DNA from: Burkholderiales bacterium
Lineage (GTDB): Bacteria > Pseudomonadota > Gammaproteobacteria > Burkholderiales > JAHFRG01
DNA: 64,000 bases
Direction: 5' to 3'
NCBI GenBank assembly: GCA_035518095.1
Contig: DATIXX010000032.1
Span: forward strand, 25,295 to 89,294
The notes under the pieces are model-generated. The model did not search any database, was not told the origin of the DNA, and saw nothing but the letters and a program-made list of their open reading frames with translations. A program made the position numbers and the translations under genes. This document shows positions 54,466-63,318 of the stretch, piece after piece (the stretch's first letter is position 1; each line of letters starts with the position of its first letter).

Positions 54466-55249
54466 CAGCGGATGCCTGATCCCATTGCCATGGGAAACAC
54501 GTAACCTAGGCATCGAGTCCTTCTCACTCAGTGAGGCCTTCCTCCGCCATTGGGACGAAACGATGCTGCACACCGCCATGGAACAGAAAGCGAAGGATCA
54601 TGGCAGCTTCTTTATTCAGGCACGAATTGGAATTGATACCCGGCTAGCGCAGTTATTGGAACGCAACGGTTTTTACTTTGTGGAGGCGACTGTCGATGTC
54701 CTGAACGTTTTCCGTCGGAATACCAAACTGCAGAGCTTTGTCTCGAACCGCTCTTCATTTTTGCCGCCTCGATATAGCGCGTCGGATCTTACGATAGCTG
54801 CTCTGGACAAAACGGACAGCGTCCTCTGCGCTGCGGTGAAGCAAATCGCTGCAGAATCTTTCACTGAAGACAGGTTTCATGTTGACCATAACTGCGCCAA
54901 AAGTATTGCCGACCGGCGTTTCGTCTACTGGATTGAGGATCTGCTTGGCGACGCAAAAGTTGTCATGGATGTTTTGCTTTTCAAGCGGGAGCCGATTGCA
55001 TTTATGGCGAGAAAGACGGACCATTTTATGCTCAGCGGCTTTGCCAAAAAGTACGTGAGCGCCGGATTAGGCGATTATTTTTGGCTCAGTGTGATTGAGC
55101 AAGTGAAACAGGCGGGAATCGGACATGCGCGCGGGCTGGTTTCGATACGCAATATTCCTAGTCTGAACCTGTGCTGCAGGACGGGATTTAAGTTTCGGGA
55201 AACGTTCGTAACGTTCCATTATTGGAATCGACCGAACGCGGCGCCATGA
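54458..55249 (+). CDS. WecD-like GNAT acetyltransferase
   Basis: A 263-residue protein that resembles WecD/RffC, the dTDP-4-amino-4,6-dideoxygalactose N-acetyltransferase. The N-terminal stretch IPLPWETRNLGIESF aligns with the PLTWENAFFGVNSA start of E. coli WecD. FIQARIGIDTRLAQLLERNG aligns with the following segment, and a GNAT fold with LGDYFWLSVIEQ at the acetyl-CoA site closes the protein. Alignment is from memory of WecD, so family level is firm but substrate is inferred. It overlaps its upstream neighbour by 8 bp and the downstream gene by 4 bp. Confidence 0.75.
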   Translation: MSDSGCLIPLPWETRNLGIESFSLSEAFLRHWDETMLHTAMEQKAKDHGSFFIQARIGIDTRLAQLLERNGFYFVEATVDVLNVFRRNTKLQSFVSNRSSFLPPRYSASDLTIAALDKTDSVLCAAVKQIAAESFTEDRFHVDHNCAKSIADRRFVYWIEDLLGDAKVVMDVLLFKREPIAFMARKTDHFMLSGFAKKYVSAGLGDYFWLSVIEQVKQAGIGHARGLVSIRNIPSLNLCCRTGFKFRETFVTFHYWNRPNAAP

Positions 55250-55608
55250 GCTATTTTTACGTCGCTCTAACAATTGCCCTAACTGTCTACGGACAGATTG
55301 TAATCAAGTGGCAGGTGCTGCATGCAGGTGCGTTTCCTGAAGCTGTTGTCGATAAGCTCTGGTTCCTATACAAGCTGCTGATCAATCCGTGGGTCATCAG
55401 TGCACTGTTGGCGGCGCTGCTCGCGGCAGTGGCATGGATGGCTGCAATGACCCGACTTGATCTGAGCCAGGCCTATCCGTTCATGAGTTTGGCTTTCGTG
55501 CTGGTATTGATTCTAAGCGGGCTCTTTTTTAACGAGCCGATAACTACACCGAAGATTGCAGGCATCATACTTATAGTGCTCGGTATCGTGGTCGGGAGCC
55601 AGGGTTGA
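55246..55608 (+). CDS. Small multidrug-resistance/ArnE-like membrane transporter
   Basis: A 120-residue protein with four predicted membrane helices (about 4-22, 45-65, 72-92 and 99-118). The ending NEPITTPKIAGIILIVLGIVV and the segment LDLSQAYPFMSLAFV match the EamA/SMR type of ArnE and ArnF, which flip undecaprenyl-phosphate-aminoarabinose. The ATG at 55246 overlaps the upstream stop (ATGA) and was preferred to an in-frame start at 55222. Placed next to the ArnC-like gene it is likely a lipid-linked sugar flippase subunit; a single gene is present where Arn has two. Confidence 0.82.
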   Translation: MSYFYVALTIALTVYGQIVIKWQVLHAGAFPEAVVDKLWFLYKLLINPWVISALLAALLAAVAWMAAMTRLDLSQAYPFMSLAFVLVLILSGLFFNEPITTPKIAGIILIVLGIVVGSQG

Positions 55609-56474
55609 AGCGGTGTATGCGCTGCGAAGCGCAGTACGACAGCAGTACCTGGCGCTGTCTCGCCTGTGGATTTGAGCCCGTCATCATCGAGGGATTTCCG
55701 GCATTTGCACCGGAACTTGCCAGCGACGCCAGTGGTTTTAACGCTGCACTTTACGCTGCGCTCGCCCAAGTCGAAACGAACAACTTCTGGTTTCGCTCCC
55801 GCAATCGGCTGATTGCGTGGGCGCTCAAGCGCTATTTCAGAGGAGCATGTAATTTCCTGGAAATCGGCTGCGGCACCGGTTTTGTCCTGACCGGAGTGGC
55901 CGCAGCCTTGCCCGCGCTCGAGCTTAATGGCAGCGAGGTGTTAAGCTCCGGCCTCGGATATGCGTCTAAGCGCGTGCCGCAAGCGCGGCTCATGCAGATG
56001 GACGCGCGCAATATACCGTTTGCAGACGAGTTCGACGTGATTGGCGCCTTCGACGTAATTGAGCATATCGAGGAGGACCATTTGGTGCTGCGGCAAATCC
56101 GCCGGGCGCTGGCCGCAAATGGCGGGATTTTGCTGACCGTACCGCAGCATCCTTTTCTGTGGAGCCAGTACGATGTGCACGCCCGCCATGTGCGGCGCTA
56201 CCGGGCTCGTGAGCTGAGAGAGAGGGTAATAAATGCCGGATTCGAAATAATCAGGATGACGTCATTCGTAACTTTGCTGCTACCATTCATGATGTTGTCG
56301 CGTCTGGTACCACGCGCGCCGGAGCAAGGTTGCGATCCGTTTGCGGAATTTCGTTTGCACCCCCTGCTAAATGCCGTGCTGGAAAAAACGCTGGACTTGG
56401 AACGAGCTGTGATCACATCTGGTTTGACGCTACCCGTAGGCGGCTCGCTTCTCCTGGTCGGACGCAAGCGCTGA
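55605..56474 (+). CDS. SAM-dependent methyltransferase with N-terminal zinc ribbon
   Basis: A 289-residue class I methyltransferase. Two CxxC pairs at the N-terminus (CMRC, residues 4-7, and CLAC, residues 18-21) form a small zinc ribbon. The Rossmann core has FLEIGCGTGFVLTG near residue 85 and IGAFDVIEHIEEDH. A hydrophobic stretch (FVTLLLPFMMLSRLV) near residue 225 suggests membrane attachment. The start is a TTG that overlaps the stop of the transporter gene by 4 bp (TTGA). The target may be a glycan or lipid, but that is inference from context. Confidence 0.8.
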   Translation: MKRCMRCEAQYDSSTWRCLACGFEPVIIEGFPAFAPELASDASGFNAALYAALAQVETNNFWFRSRNRLIAWALKRYFRGACNFLEIGCGTGFVLTGVAAALPALELNGSEVLSSGLGYASKRVPQARLMQMDARNIPFADEFDVIGAFDVIEHIEEDHLVLRQIRRALAANGGILLTVPQHPFLWSQYDVHARHVRRYRARELRERVINAGFEIIRMTSFVTLLLPFMMLSRLVPRAPEQGCDPFAEFRLHPLLNAVLEKTLDLERAVITSGLTLPVGGSLLLVGRKR

Positions 56475-56514
56475 ATGTTTATGTTTGGGTGGTACCGGCG
56501 CAACAAAAAAGATC

Positions 56515-58074
56515 ATGTTGTTTAATTCTTACGAATTCATTTTTCTTTTCCTGCCGTTGACGCTGATTTTGTTCTTTCAGCTGGGCAAGGTGAACCACAA
56601 GCTGGCGGCGGGCTGGCTCGCCGGAGCGTCCGTATTTTTCTACGCGTGGTGGAATCCTGTCTATGTTGTATTGCTCGCCACCTCGGTACTGTTCAACTAC
56701 GGCATGGGACTGAGCATGTTGCGGGCCAACGCCGTAGGAAATGTTCGGCGCAAAAAACATTTTCTAATTCTCGCGCTTCTTTTTAATCTCGGCCTGCTCG
56801 CTTATTTCAAATATGCGCATTTTCTGATCGACAACTTCAATTTCGTTTTCAATTCTTCGTTTAGTCTGGGCGCCATCATCCTGCCCCTGGGAATTTCGTT
56901 TTTCACTTTTACTCAGATTACCTACCTGGTGGACACATACCTGGGCAAAACCAAGGAGTACAACCTGGTTCATTACGGGTTATTTGTGACCTACTTTCCC
57001 CATCTCATTGCCGGACCCATAATGCATCACAGCGAGATGATGCCGCAGTTCGACAAGCCGCAAGTCTACCGCCTCAATTACCAGGATCTGGCGACCGGCC
57101 TAACGATATTCATCATCGGGCTGTTCAAAAAAGTCATCATCGCCGACGGTGTCGGCGCCAACGTGGTGCCGCTGTTCGACGTAGCGCAAAGCGGGTTTGC
57201 ACCTGGCTTCCTGGAAGCGTGGTGTGGCGCGCTGGCGTATACATTTCAACTCTATTTTGATTTTTCGGGATACTCCGACATGGCGATCGGTATGTCACTC
57301 ATGTTCGGCATCCGCTTGCCGCTCAATTTCAATTCCCCGTACAAAGCGGCCAGCATCATTGATTTCTGGCGCCGCTGGCACATGACGCTCGCGCGTTTTC
57401 TTCGGGATTATATTTACATTCCGCTCGGCGGCAACCGCAAGGGCCAAGCGCGGCGCTATTTCAATCTGATGGCGACCATGCTGCTCGGCGGTTTGTGGCA
57501 CGGAGCAGGATGGACATTCGTGCTGTGGGGCGGTCTGCACGGAGTGTATCTGATGGTGAATCACGCGTGGCGCGCGCTCAAGCAACAGCTTGGCCTTGAC
57601 TTGCTCCCGCCCACGCGCTGGGGCAGGACGCTGAGTTGCTTGCTAACCTTTATCGCCGTGGTAGCGGGCTGGGTGATTTTCCGGGCGCCCAACATGGAAA
57701 CGGCCTTTGCCATCCTGCGCGGGATGGCTGGATTCAACGGACTGGTGCTCCCCGACGCGTGGCTCGCGAAATGGGGCATAGCGGGCCAGTGGCTCGCACA
57801 GCATGGTGTTCGCTTCGGCAATCCGGTGGCGCTGCCGCACACCGGAGTGATCAACTGGATTTGGATTTTACTTCTAGTGGTCTGGCTGGCGCCAAACAGC
57901 CAACAGATAACGGCCGCTTTCAAACCGGCGCTTGCCATGCCGCTGCAAGCCGAAATCGCGGAGAAATGGCAATGGCGGCCGACTGTATTCAATGCCTTAA
58001 TCGTCGCAAGCGTGGCGTTGGTGGCGATCGCGAACTTAAGCCGCTATTCGGCATTTCTGTATTTCCAATTCTGA
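56515..58074 (+). CDS. MBOAT-family O-acyltransferase (AlgI-like)
   Basis: A 519-residue multi-pass membrane enzyme. The start was placed at the ATG at 56515 (MLFNSYEFIFLFLP), which is the usual N-terminus of AlgI-type proteins; the frame extends 30 bp further upstream. About eleven membrane helices are predicted. Family blocks: FPHLIAGPIMHHSEMMPQF and the catalytic-histidine region GGLWHGAGWTFVLWGGLHG. Such proteins pass acetyl or other acyl groups across the membrane for transfer to a polysaccharide or lipid by a periplasmic partner. The next gene, 1 bp away, encodes a candidate partner. Confidence 0.9.
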   Translation: MLFNSYEFIFLFLPLTLILFFQLGKVNHKLAAGWLAGASVFFYAWWNPVYVVLLATSVLFNYGMGLSMLRANAVGNVRRKKHFLILALLFNLGLLAYFKYAHFLIDNFNFVFNSSFSLGAIILPLGISFFTFTQITYLVDTYLGKTKEYNLVHYGLFVTYFPHLIAGPIMHHSEMMPQFDKPQVYRLNYQDLATGLTIFIIGLFKKVIIADGVGANVVPLFDVAQSGFAPGFLEAWCGALAYTFQLYFDFSGYSDMAIGMSLMFGIRLPLNFNSPYKAASIIDFWRRWHMTLARFLRDYIYIPLGGNRKGQARRYFNLMATMLLGGLWHGAGWTFVLWGGLHGVYLMVNHAWRALKQQLGLDLLPPTRWGRTLSCLLTFIAVVAGWVIFRAPNMETAFAILRGMAGFNGLVLPDAWLAKWGIAGQWLAQHGVRFGNPVALPHTGVINWIWILLLVVWLAPNSQQITAAFKPALAMPLQAEIAEKWQWRPTVFNALIVASVALVAIANLSRYSAFLYFQF

Positions 58075-58075
58075 C

Positions 58076-59275
58076 GTGAACGCAAGCCGCAGTTACGTTT
58101 TTCTCGTGCTGGGGCTGTGTGGCTTGGTCATTTTACTGACGCTTACGCTTAATTTGCTGCTTGCGGCGAATGATCTGCGCTTCGACAAAAACAACCTCGC
58201 GAGCGCCTGGCAGCATAAAACGCATGGTGTGACCTTTGCCCCGCCCATTAACTACAACCGCCCGTTCAAAATTCTGCGTCTCAACGACCGCATCGGCGAT
58301 ATCAACACAGTAATATTCGGCTCCTCGACCGCAATGAGCCTGCGCCAGGATGCATTCCCGCCCCTAATGAAAGTCTACAACTTCGCGCAAAGTGGTGAGT
58401 CGTTGATGTTGGTGATTGGCGATGCAGAATATATTGCCGAACATTGGGGCAAATCGGTAAAATTCCTGATCATACCGCTCGACTGGTCGCTCGGTTTCCC
58501 CTACGAACCCGGAACGCCGCCAGCGGCGAATCTATCTGACGCGGCTCTCATCAAGTCAAGCAGCGCCGTGAGCGGGTCGGCGATCGCGTCGCGGATTAAA
58601 GACGCGGTTACGCTGCCGCAGATTAAAAACCTGCTGAGAATTCTTGGCGAAGTGCTTCGCTCTAAACACAAGCTCGCGGTGTTTGAGCAAATTTTCTTTG
58701 AGCCGTCGAGCCGGGATTATTTATGTCCGGACGGAACGGTGGCGCGCGATTTTGGTACTCTTTCCCGTGGTCTTTGTGCCGGTTTTCGATATGATGGCAG
58801 TGCAACGTTTAGCAACGAACGCCCGGTGCAACCAAGCCGACAGCAATTGCTGGTGGAAGAAGCTGCCAACGAGAGTTCCCAATACTCGAAAGCGTTGGAA
58901 AGCACAAAGGGGGAACCGAATCCCATTATCTTGAACCGGCTTGCTGCGCTGGCGCACCGGTTTGCCAGGGACGGCGGAAGAGTCGTGTTCTTTTTGCCCC
59001 CGCTGATCCCGACGCTCGAGCAGAACCTACTGAAAACGCATTATGCCGGGCCTTATCTCGCGCACACCAAAGAGGTGCTGGATAAATGGGCCAAACGCGA
59101 AGGCTTGGTTATTCTTGATGCCGGCGCTTCGGAAAAGTTTGGGTGTAAAGCGACTGAGTTCATAGATCCACACCATGCATTGCCGGATTGTTTCAAAAAA
59201 GTATTCGCCGAATTTTGGAAGGCATATATGAGTCCTCAAAGCGTAAAGCCGGGGTTATACCGTGCAGCCGGTTAA
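58076..59275 (+). CDS. SGNH-like periplasmic protein, probable acyltransferase partner
   Basis: A 399-residue protein with one N-terminal membrane anchor (about residues 8-30) and a large periplasmic part. Near the start of the globular part is the Ser-block FGSSTAMSL, whose serine 83 or 84 would be the SGNH nucleophile. Near the C-terminus lies FIDPHHALPDC, with Asp364 and His366/367 as a possible D-x-x-H catalytic pair. It begins with GTG one base after the MBOAT stop, like AlgJ/AlgX-type partners. Sequence similarity to any named family is weak, so the call rests on motifs and context. Confidence 0.65.
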   Translation: MNASRSYVFLVLGLCGLVILLTLTLNLLLAANDLRFDKNNLASAWQHKTHGVTFAPPINYNRPFKILRLNDRIGDINTVIFGSSTAMSLRQDAFPPLMKVYNFAQSGESLMLVIGDAEYIAEHWGKSVKFLIIPLDWSLGFPYEPGTPPAANLSDAALIKSSSAVSGSAIASRIKDAVTLPQIKNLLRILGEVLRSKHKLAVFEQIFFEPSSRDYLCPDGTVARDFGTLSRGLCAGFRYDGSATFSNERPVQPSRQQLLVEEAANESSQYSKALESTKGEPNPIILNRLAALAHRFARDGGRVVFFLPPLIPTLEQNLLKTHYAGPYLAHTKEVLDKWAKREGLVILDAGASEKFGCKATEFIDPHHALPDCFKKVFAEFWKAYMSPQSVKPGLYRAAG

Positions 59276-60758
59276 CCATGGCTTGCAGCAGCGAATGGCG
59301 GAGTTGCTGCGACAGGTGAATCGCTTATTGGACTTCAATAATGCAAGAGCGTGCTGGATTTTCTACGCGATGGCGGCGCTCACTTTTCTGCCCGCGCTTG
59401 GTTTCTATTATGTGGGCGAGGAGGCCATACACCCGATAGTTTCGCTCGAAATGTGGTATCGGGGCGTGTGGCTGCAGCAGCCGCTCTTTGGCCAATTGTT
59501 GAAGCACAACCCGCTGTTCCACTGGCTGATCATTCCGGCCTCAAGTCTCATCGGTTGGGAGCACGTGCTGAACGTGGCGCGCGCCATCACTATTTGCGCC
59601 GCTGTTATGACAGGCATCGTTGCCGGCTGGCTGGCCCGCAAGTTATACCGCGACAACGCCTTGGCAGCTTTTACAGCGCTGGTTTACATCACGCTGGAAG
59701 ATGTTTTCTTCTATCGCGGCTGGCTTGCGTATGTTGACCCGCTTTTTGGTTTGCTGGTGTTCAGCGCGATCGCCTGCCTGTGGGTGGGTTCTGCTGAAAA
59801 ACGTCCGGGTCTGCTTTGGCTGGCTTCGTTCGCGCTTTTCGGCGCCTTCATGACCAAGGCGCTGACGGCGTATGCCTTTTACGTTGTCGCGGTCATGGTA
59901 CTGGCCTTGCGTCGAGAATATCGGCGTTTTTTGCTGCGGCCAGGTGCGTTGCTGCCGCATCTCTTGGCGTTTGCCGCACCGGTTTTATGGTTTGCGTATG
60001 TTACCGGCGGCGCCCAGCAATCCGTCATGATGGGGGATATTCTTCGCAAGTTCAGCCTGGATAACTTGCCCGTATATGAAAAGCAATTGGTGATTTTTCC
60101 TTTGTTGACGATCGCGCATTTGCTACCGTGGAGTTTAGTCATACTGTATTTTGCCCGCGCCAGGCGATTCATTCGTTCGGCGCCAGGATTATCGGAGCTA
60201 AATACCGCAGCGTGGATACTTGGCCTGAACTTCATTCCCTATTGGCTATCTCCACAGAGCCAACCTCGCTATGTCGTGCCCCTGTACCCGTTATTTGCTC
60301 TGGTTCTGGCCTACTTTATTTGGGGTCTTGGCGACAAAGCAAAAGTGGTCGCCGTGCGCGCGGTCATGGTCTCGATTGTCCTGAAGCTCGTTTTCGTTTT
60401 GGCGGCCTTTCCTTACTATCAGAGACACTACCGTGGGGAGAATTACGAAATTGCCGCGCGCGAAATTCTGCATCGAACCGAGGGACATAAGCTGTATTCA
60501 AGCTATACGGGTTCCAGCGGACTGAATATTACTGCCTATCTCGATATCTTTCGCCTGCCCCAGGCGCCGTTGACATTTCCTCCTTCCCAATGGAATTCGG
60601 GCTTTGTGCTTGCCCACATGCCTGACCCCGCTCTAGGTCAAATCGCTGAGCAATATCGATTGGGGCCAGAAACTATTTATTTGCTCTGCCGAGGCAGCGC
60701 CTGCGGCGTGGGCGGTACCCATAATAGTCCAAGCGGAGAGCCGTCCAATGCGCATTGA
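59262..60758 (+). CDS. ArnT-like lipid-linked-sugar glycosyltransferase (GT-C fold)
   Basis: A 498-residue membrane protein with about twelve predicted helices of the PMT/ArnT/GT83 type. After the first helix comes a periplasmic loop with FYYVGEEAIHPIVSLEMWYRG, where ArnT enzymes have the catalytic D/E pair; here Glu-Glu occurs. The helix with VDPLFGLLVF and the conserved loop QPLFGQLLKHNPLFHWL also fit. It would transfer a sugar from a polyprenyl-phosphate carrier to a periplasmic acceptor such as lipid A. The start overlaps the SGNH gene by 14 bp and the end overlaps the rmlA remnant by 11 bp. Acceptor and sugar are inferred only. Confidence 0.8.
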   Translation: MQPVNHGLQQRMAELLRQVNRLLDFNNARACWIFYAMAALTFLPALGFYYVGEEAIHPIVSLEMWYRGVWLQQPLFGQLLKHNPLFHWLIIPASSLIGWEHVLNVARAITICAAVMTGIVAGWLARKLYRDNALAAFTALVYITLEDVFFYRGWLAYVDPLFGLLVFSAIACLWVGSAEKRPGLLWLASFALFGAFMTKALTAYAFYVVAVMVLALRREYRRFLLRPGALLPHLLAFAAPVLWFAYVTGGAQQSVMMGDILRKFSLDNLPVYEKQLVIFPLLTIAHLLPWSLVILYFARARRFIRSAPGLSELNTAAWILGLNFIPYWLSPQSQPRYVVPLYPLFALVLAYFIWGLGDKAKVVAVRAVMVSIVLKLVFVLAAFPYYQRHYRGENYEIAAREILHRTEGHKLYSSYTGSSGLNITAYLDIFRLPQAPLTFPPSQWNSGFVLAHMPDPALGQIAEQYRLGPETIYLLCRGSACGVGGTHNSPSGEPSNAH

Positions 60759-61098
60759 CGCGAATCCGTCCCGAAGTTTGCGGAACATGAGGCTGCTTGC
60801 AGCGCGAGAAGTCAATAATTGCCATTTGAAGCTTGGTCGCCTCGAGGTGGTAAAAATGGGAAGAGGCCTGGCGTGGCTGAGCACCGGAACCCGTGAATCT
60901 TTTCTTGAAGCGGCGCTTTTCATTCAAACTATCGAAAAGCGGCGGGGATTTAAAATTGCAAGCCCGGAGGAAATTGCATATCGCAAGGGGTATATTTCAG
61001 CCGATCAACTGCGGAAACTTGCGACGCCGCTTAAAGACAGCGGATACGGCGGTTATTTGCTGGAGATTCTTGAAGAGCCGGCGTCCGAGTCCCCATGA
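60748..61098 (+). pseudogene. Truncated rmlA remnant (glucose-1-phosphate thymidylyltransferase, C-terminal part)
   Basis: A 116-residue frame whose residues from about 25 onward match the last third of RmlA. Recognisable segments are GRLEVVKMGRGLAWLSTGT, FLEAALFIQTIEKRRG and IASPEEIAYRKGYISAD, followed by QLRKLATPLKDSGYGGYLLE. The catalytic and nucleotide-binding N-terminal two thirds are missing. In the motif W-L-D-T-G-T the aspartate, part of the metal site in RmlA, is serine here, which indicates loss of function. The N-terminal 25 residues do not match RmlA well and may be a frame-shifted remainder. The frame is open, and its start overlaps the previous stop, so it may be translated. Confidence 0.8.
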
Positions 61099-61215
61099 AG
61101 CAGCAAAAGCGTGATTGCTAAACTTTGCCTGCGGGTCGACGTTGAAATTATTTTATATGTGCTCGGAATTGCAATCATTTGCTGCCGGATGCAAGCTTAA
61201 ACTCATCGCATAAAT

Positions 61216-62376
61216 ATGACGCGTAAAGAATTTCTGCCTTTCGGCAAGCCCAATTTTTCCGATCAAGAAATTGATGCAGTCGCGAAGGTGCTGCGTTCCG
61301 GTTGGATTGGAATGGGACCCGAAACTCTGGCTTTCGAGAAGGAGCTCGGAGAATTTTTTGGTGCGCCGCATGTCGTCACCGTCAACTCGTGCACTTCGGC
61401 GCTGTTTCTGTCTTTATTGGTACGCGGCGTGGCTCCGGGAGATGAAGTCATCTGTCCCAGCTTTACGTGGTGCAGCACCGCCAACGCCGCGCTGTACCTG
61501 GGCGCAAAACCGGTTTTTTGCGATGTGGATCCGGACACGTTGTGTATCACCGCGGAGTTCGCGTTGCAGAAACTTACTCCCAAAACCAAGGCAATAATGG
61601 TGGTTCACATGGCCGGGCTGGGAGTCGACGTCAACACGATTCGAGCCGCGCTACCCGAAAACGTGGCAATCATTGAAGACGCAGCCCATGCTCTGGGAGC
61701 CAAATTCAACGACGGGAAGCCGGTTGGATCCTCCGGCAACATGAGCTGTTTCAGCTTTTACGCCAACAAGAATCTTTCCACCGGCGAAGGAGGGGCGATT
61801 GCCTTGTTTGATGCAGCGCTCGCAGACCGGCTGCGTTCTCTTAGGCTGCACGCCTTGCCGGCGGATGCATGGAAGCGATTTACGAACCCCAAGTCGATCG
61901 TTTCGCGGGGATTGGAAGAGTTGGGCTATAAAATGAACTATACCGACCTGCAAGCGTGTATCGGCAGAGTGCAACTCAGGCGGCAGGCGGAGTTTCATCG
62001 CACGCGCCTGGCGATTGCCAATCGCTATCACGACCGGCTGAGCAAGCGGGTACCAGGGATCAAATTTCAGCACGGCTTGCTGCACCCACACCATGCGCGG
62101 CATCTATTTCAAATCATGCTGCCGCTGGAGGAAACCGCAATTTCCAGGGATGCCCTGTTGCTGGAATTGCGCAACCGCAATATCGGCGCAAACGTCCACT
62201 ACCTGCCGCTGCACACCATGCCGCTCTATTCGGCCCATGGACACGCGAGCCTCCCGAATACGGAAAAAGTTTGCGAGCGAATATTAACCCTGCCCATTAG
62301 CGGTTCGATGAGTCTGGACGACGCGGATTATGTAATTCTGAATCTTGAAGAGCTGCTGAATGAGCACAGGCGCTGA
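61216..62376 (+). CDS. DegT/DnrJ-type sugar aminotransferase (ArnB/WecE-like)
   Basis: A 386-residue PLP-dependent aminotransferase that acts on keto-sugar nucleotides. It begins KEFLPFGKPNFSDQEID, and SGWIGMGPETLAFEKEL follows, close to E. coli ArnB. The PLP-binding Lys185 is in FYANKNLSTGEGG, and the aspartate before it in IIEDAAHALGAKF. ISRDALLLELRNRNIGANVH is the ArnB-like C-terminal block. ArnB makes UDP-aminoarabinose and WecE makes dTDP-4-amino-4,6-dideoxygalactose; which applies here is undecided. It is 117 bp after the rmlA remnant. Confidence 0.88.
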   Translation: MTRKEFLPFGKPNFSDQEIDAVAKVLRSGWIGMGPETLAFEKELGEFFGAPHVVTVNSCTSALFLSLLVRGVAPGDEVICPSFTWCSTANAALYLGAKPVFCDVDPDTLCITAEFALQKLTPKTKAIMVVHMAGLGVDVNTIRAALPENVAIIEDAAHALGAKFNDGKPVGSSGNMSCFSFYANKNLSTGEGGAIALFDAALADRLRSLRLHALPADAWKRFTNPKSIVSRGLEELGYKMNYTDLQACIGRVQLRRQAEFHRTRLAIANRYHDRLSKRVPGIKFQHGLLHPHHARHLFQIMLPLEETAISRDALLLELRNRNIGANVHYLPLHTMPLYSAHGHASLPNTEKVCERILTLPISGSMSLDDADYVILNLEELLNEHRR

Positions 62377-62474
62377 ATCGGCGGAATTATTTTATTTGCG
62401 CGGTTAAAGACGCGCTTTGAATTTCCGCTGCGCTGGATCAGAAACGTATTGGCACCTTTCAGAAACGTCCGCCC

Positions 62475-63239
62475 TCATGCTTTGTTAGACGCGAATAAGT
62501 AACCCCCGGTAGCTTCCTTCTTTTGAAAATCAATTTGGAATCCTGCTGTTTCAACCATCCTGGAAATCTCGTCATGCCTTTGGTGCGGTTCGAATAAATG
62601 GTATTCCATAGCCAGGTGTCCGACGTTCTCCCAGGCTTTTCTATCCCTTAATATGGACCATTCAGCCCCCTCGCAATCAAGCTTGACCAGGTCCGCCTTG
62701 CCGCCGATCCTTCTGACAGCTTCCGCAAAGGCAATCTGCGGAATTTTGCCTCGTGCGTCCAGGACTGACCTCGTTTGGAGCGACTCACGGCCCGGGATAA
62801 GATTTATCATTCCGTTCTCTTCGCCGACCGCTTCAAGGAAGACGCGCGCTTTTGCCAACGACGCCTGGTGATTTAGAAATCGAGCCAGCTGTATGTTCGG
62901 TTCATAGGAATGAATGACGGAATTCGGGAACCGGATCCTGGCATAAAGAGTGAAAAAGCCAACGTTAGCTCCTACATCCAGGATTGAAGTGTATTCACTC
63001 GTCGCGTTCCTTAACCCATACACGTCATCCAGGAAAATATCAATGAAAGCAAACCGGATTCCCTTTTCTTCCGGGAATAACAGCGGAACCCGCATTCCTT
63101 TCATCAAGATGGACTCCGGCGTTTTAAAACTCGGACTCCTGAAGAAGGAGACGCCGAGTTCTTTTGCCCTGGCGCGTCTTACCAGACCTCTCCTGATGGT
63201 GTTAGCGTTTTTTAAGAACTTATACTCACTTTGCTTCAC
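62475..63239 (-). CDS. FkbM-family SAM methyltransferase
   Basis: A 254-residue class I methyltransferase. The SAM motif is ILDVGANVGFFTLYAR near residue 85, with HSYEPN after it. The FkbM motif LVKLDCEGAEWSIL is near residue 190, and FASNKA ends the protein. Members O-methylate sugars or polyketides. It is on the opposite strand to the glycan genes, convergent with the aminotransferase across 98 bp, and 79 bp from the heptosyltransferase-like gene. The target is unknown. Confidence 0.85.
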   Translation of the reverse strand: MKQSEYKFLKNANTIRRGLVRRARAKELGVSFFRSPSFKTPESILMKGMRVPLLFPEEKGIRFAFIDIFLDDVYGLRNATSEYTSILDVGANVGFFTLYARIRFPNSVIHSYEPNIQLARFLNHQASLAKARVFLEAVGEENGMINLIPGRESLQTRSVLDARGKIPQIAFAEAVRRIGGKADLVKLDCEGAEWSILRDRKAWENVGHLAMEYHLFEPHQRHDEISRMVETAGFQIDFQKKEATGGYLFASNKA

Positions 63240-63318
63240 GGCCGTTTTCGCCTTGCCAATACGTCCGGCGCTGTGTGTCTAGAAATGCTAGTAATCATAA
63301 TGCGTCTCTGACGTGGAA

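Noticed and set aside
62395..62420. GCGCG...CGCGC hairpin between the aminotransferase and fkbM genes as a bidirectional terminator
   Set aside because: The stem has only five pairs with an eight-base loop, and flanking T or A runs are short and interrupted; support is too weak.
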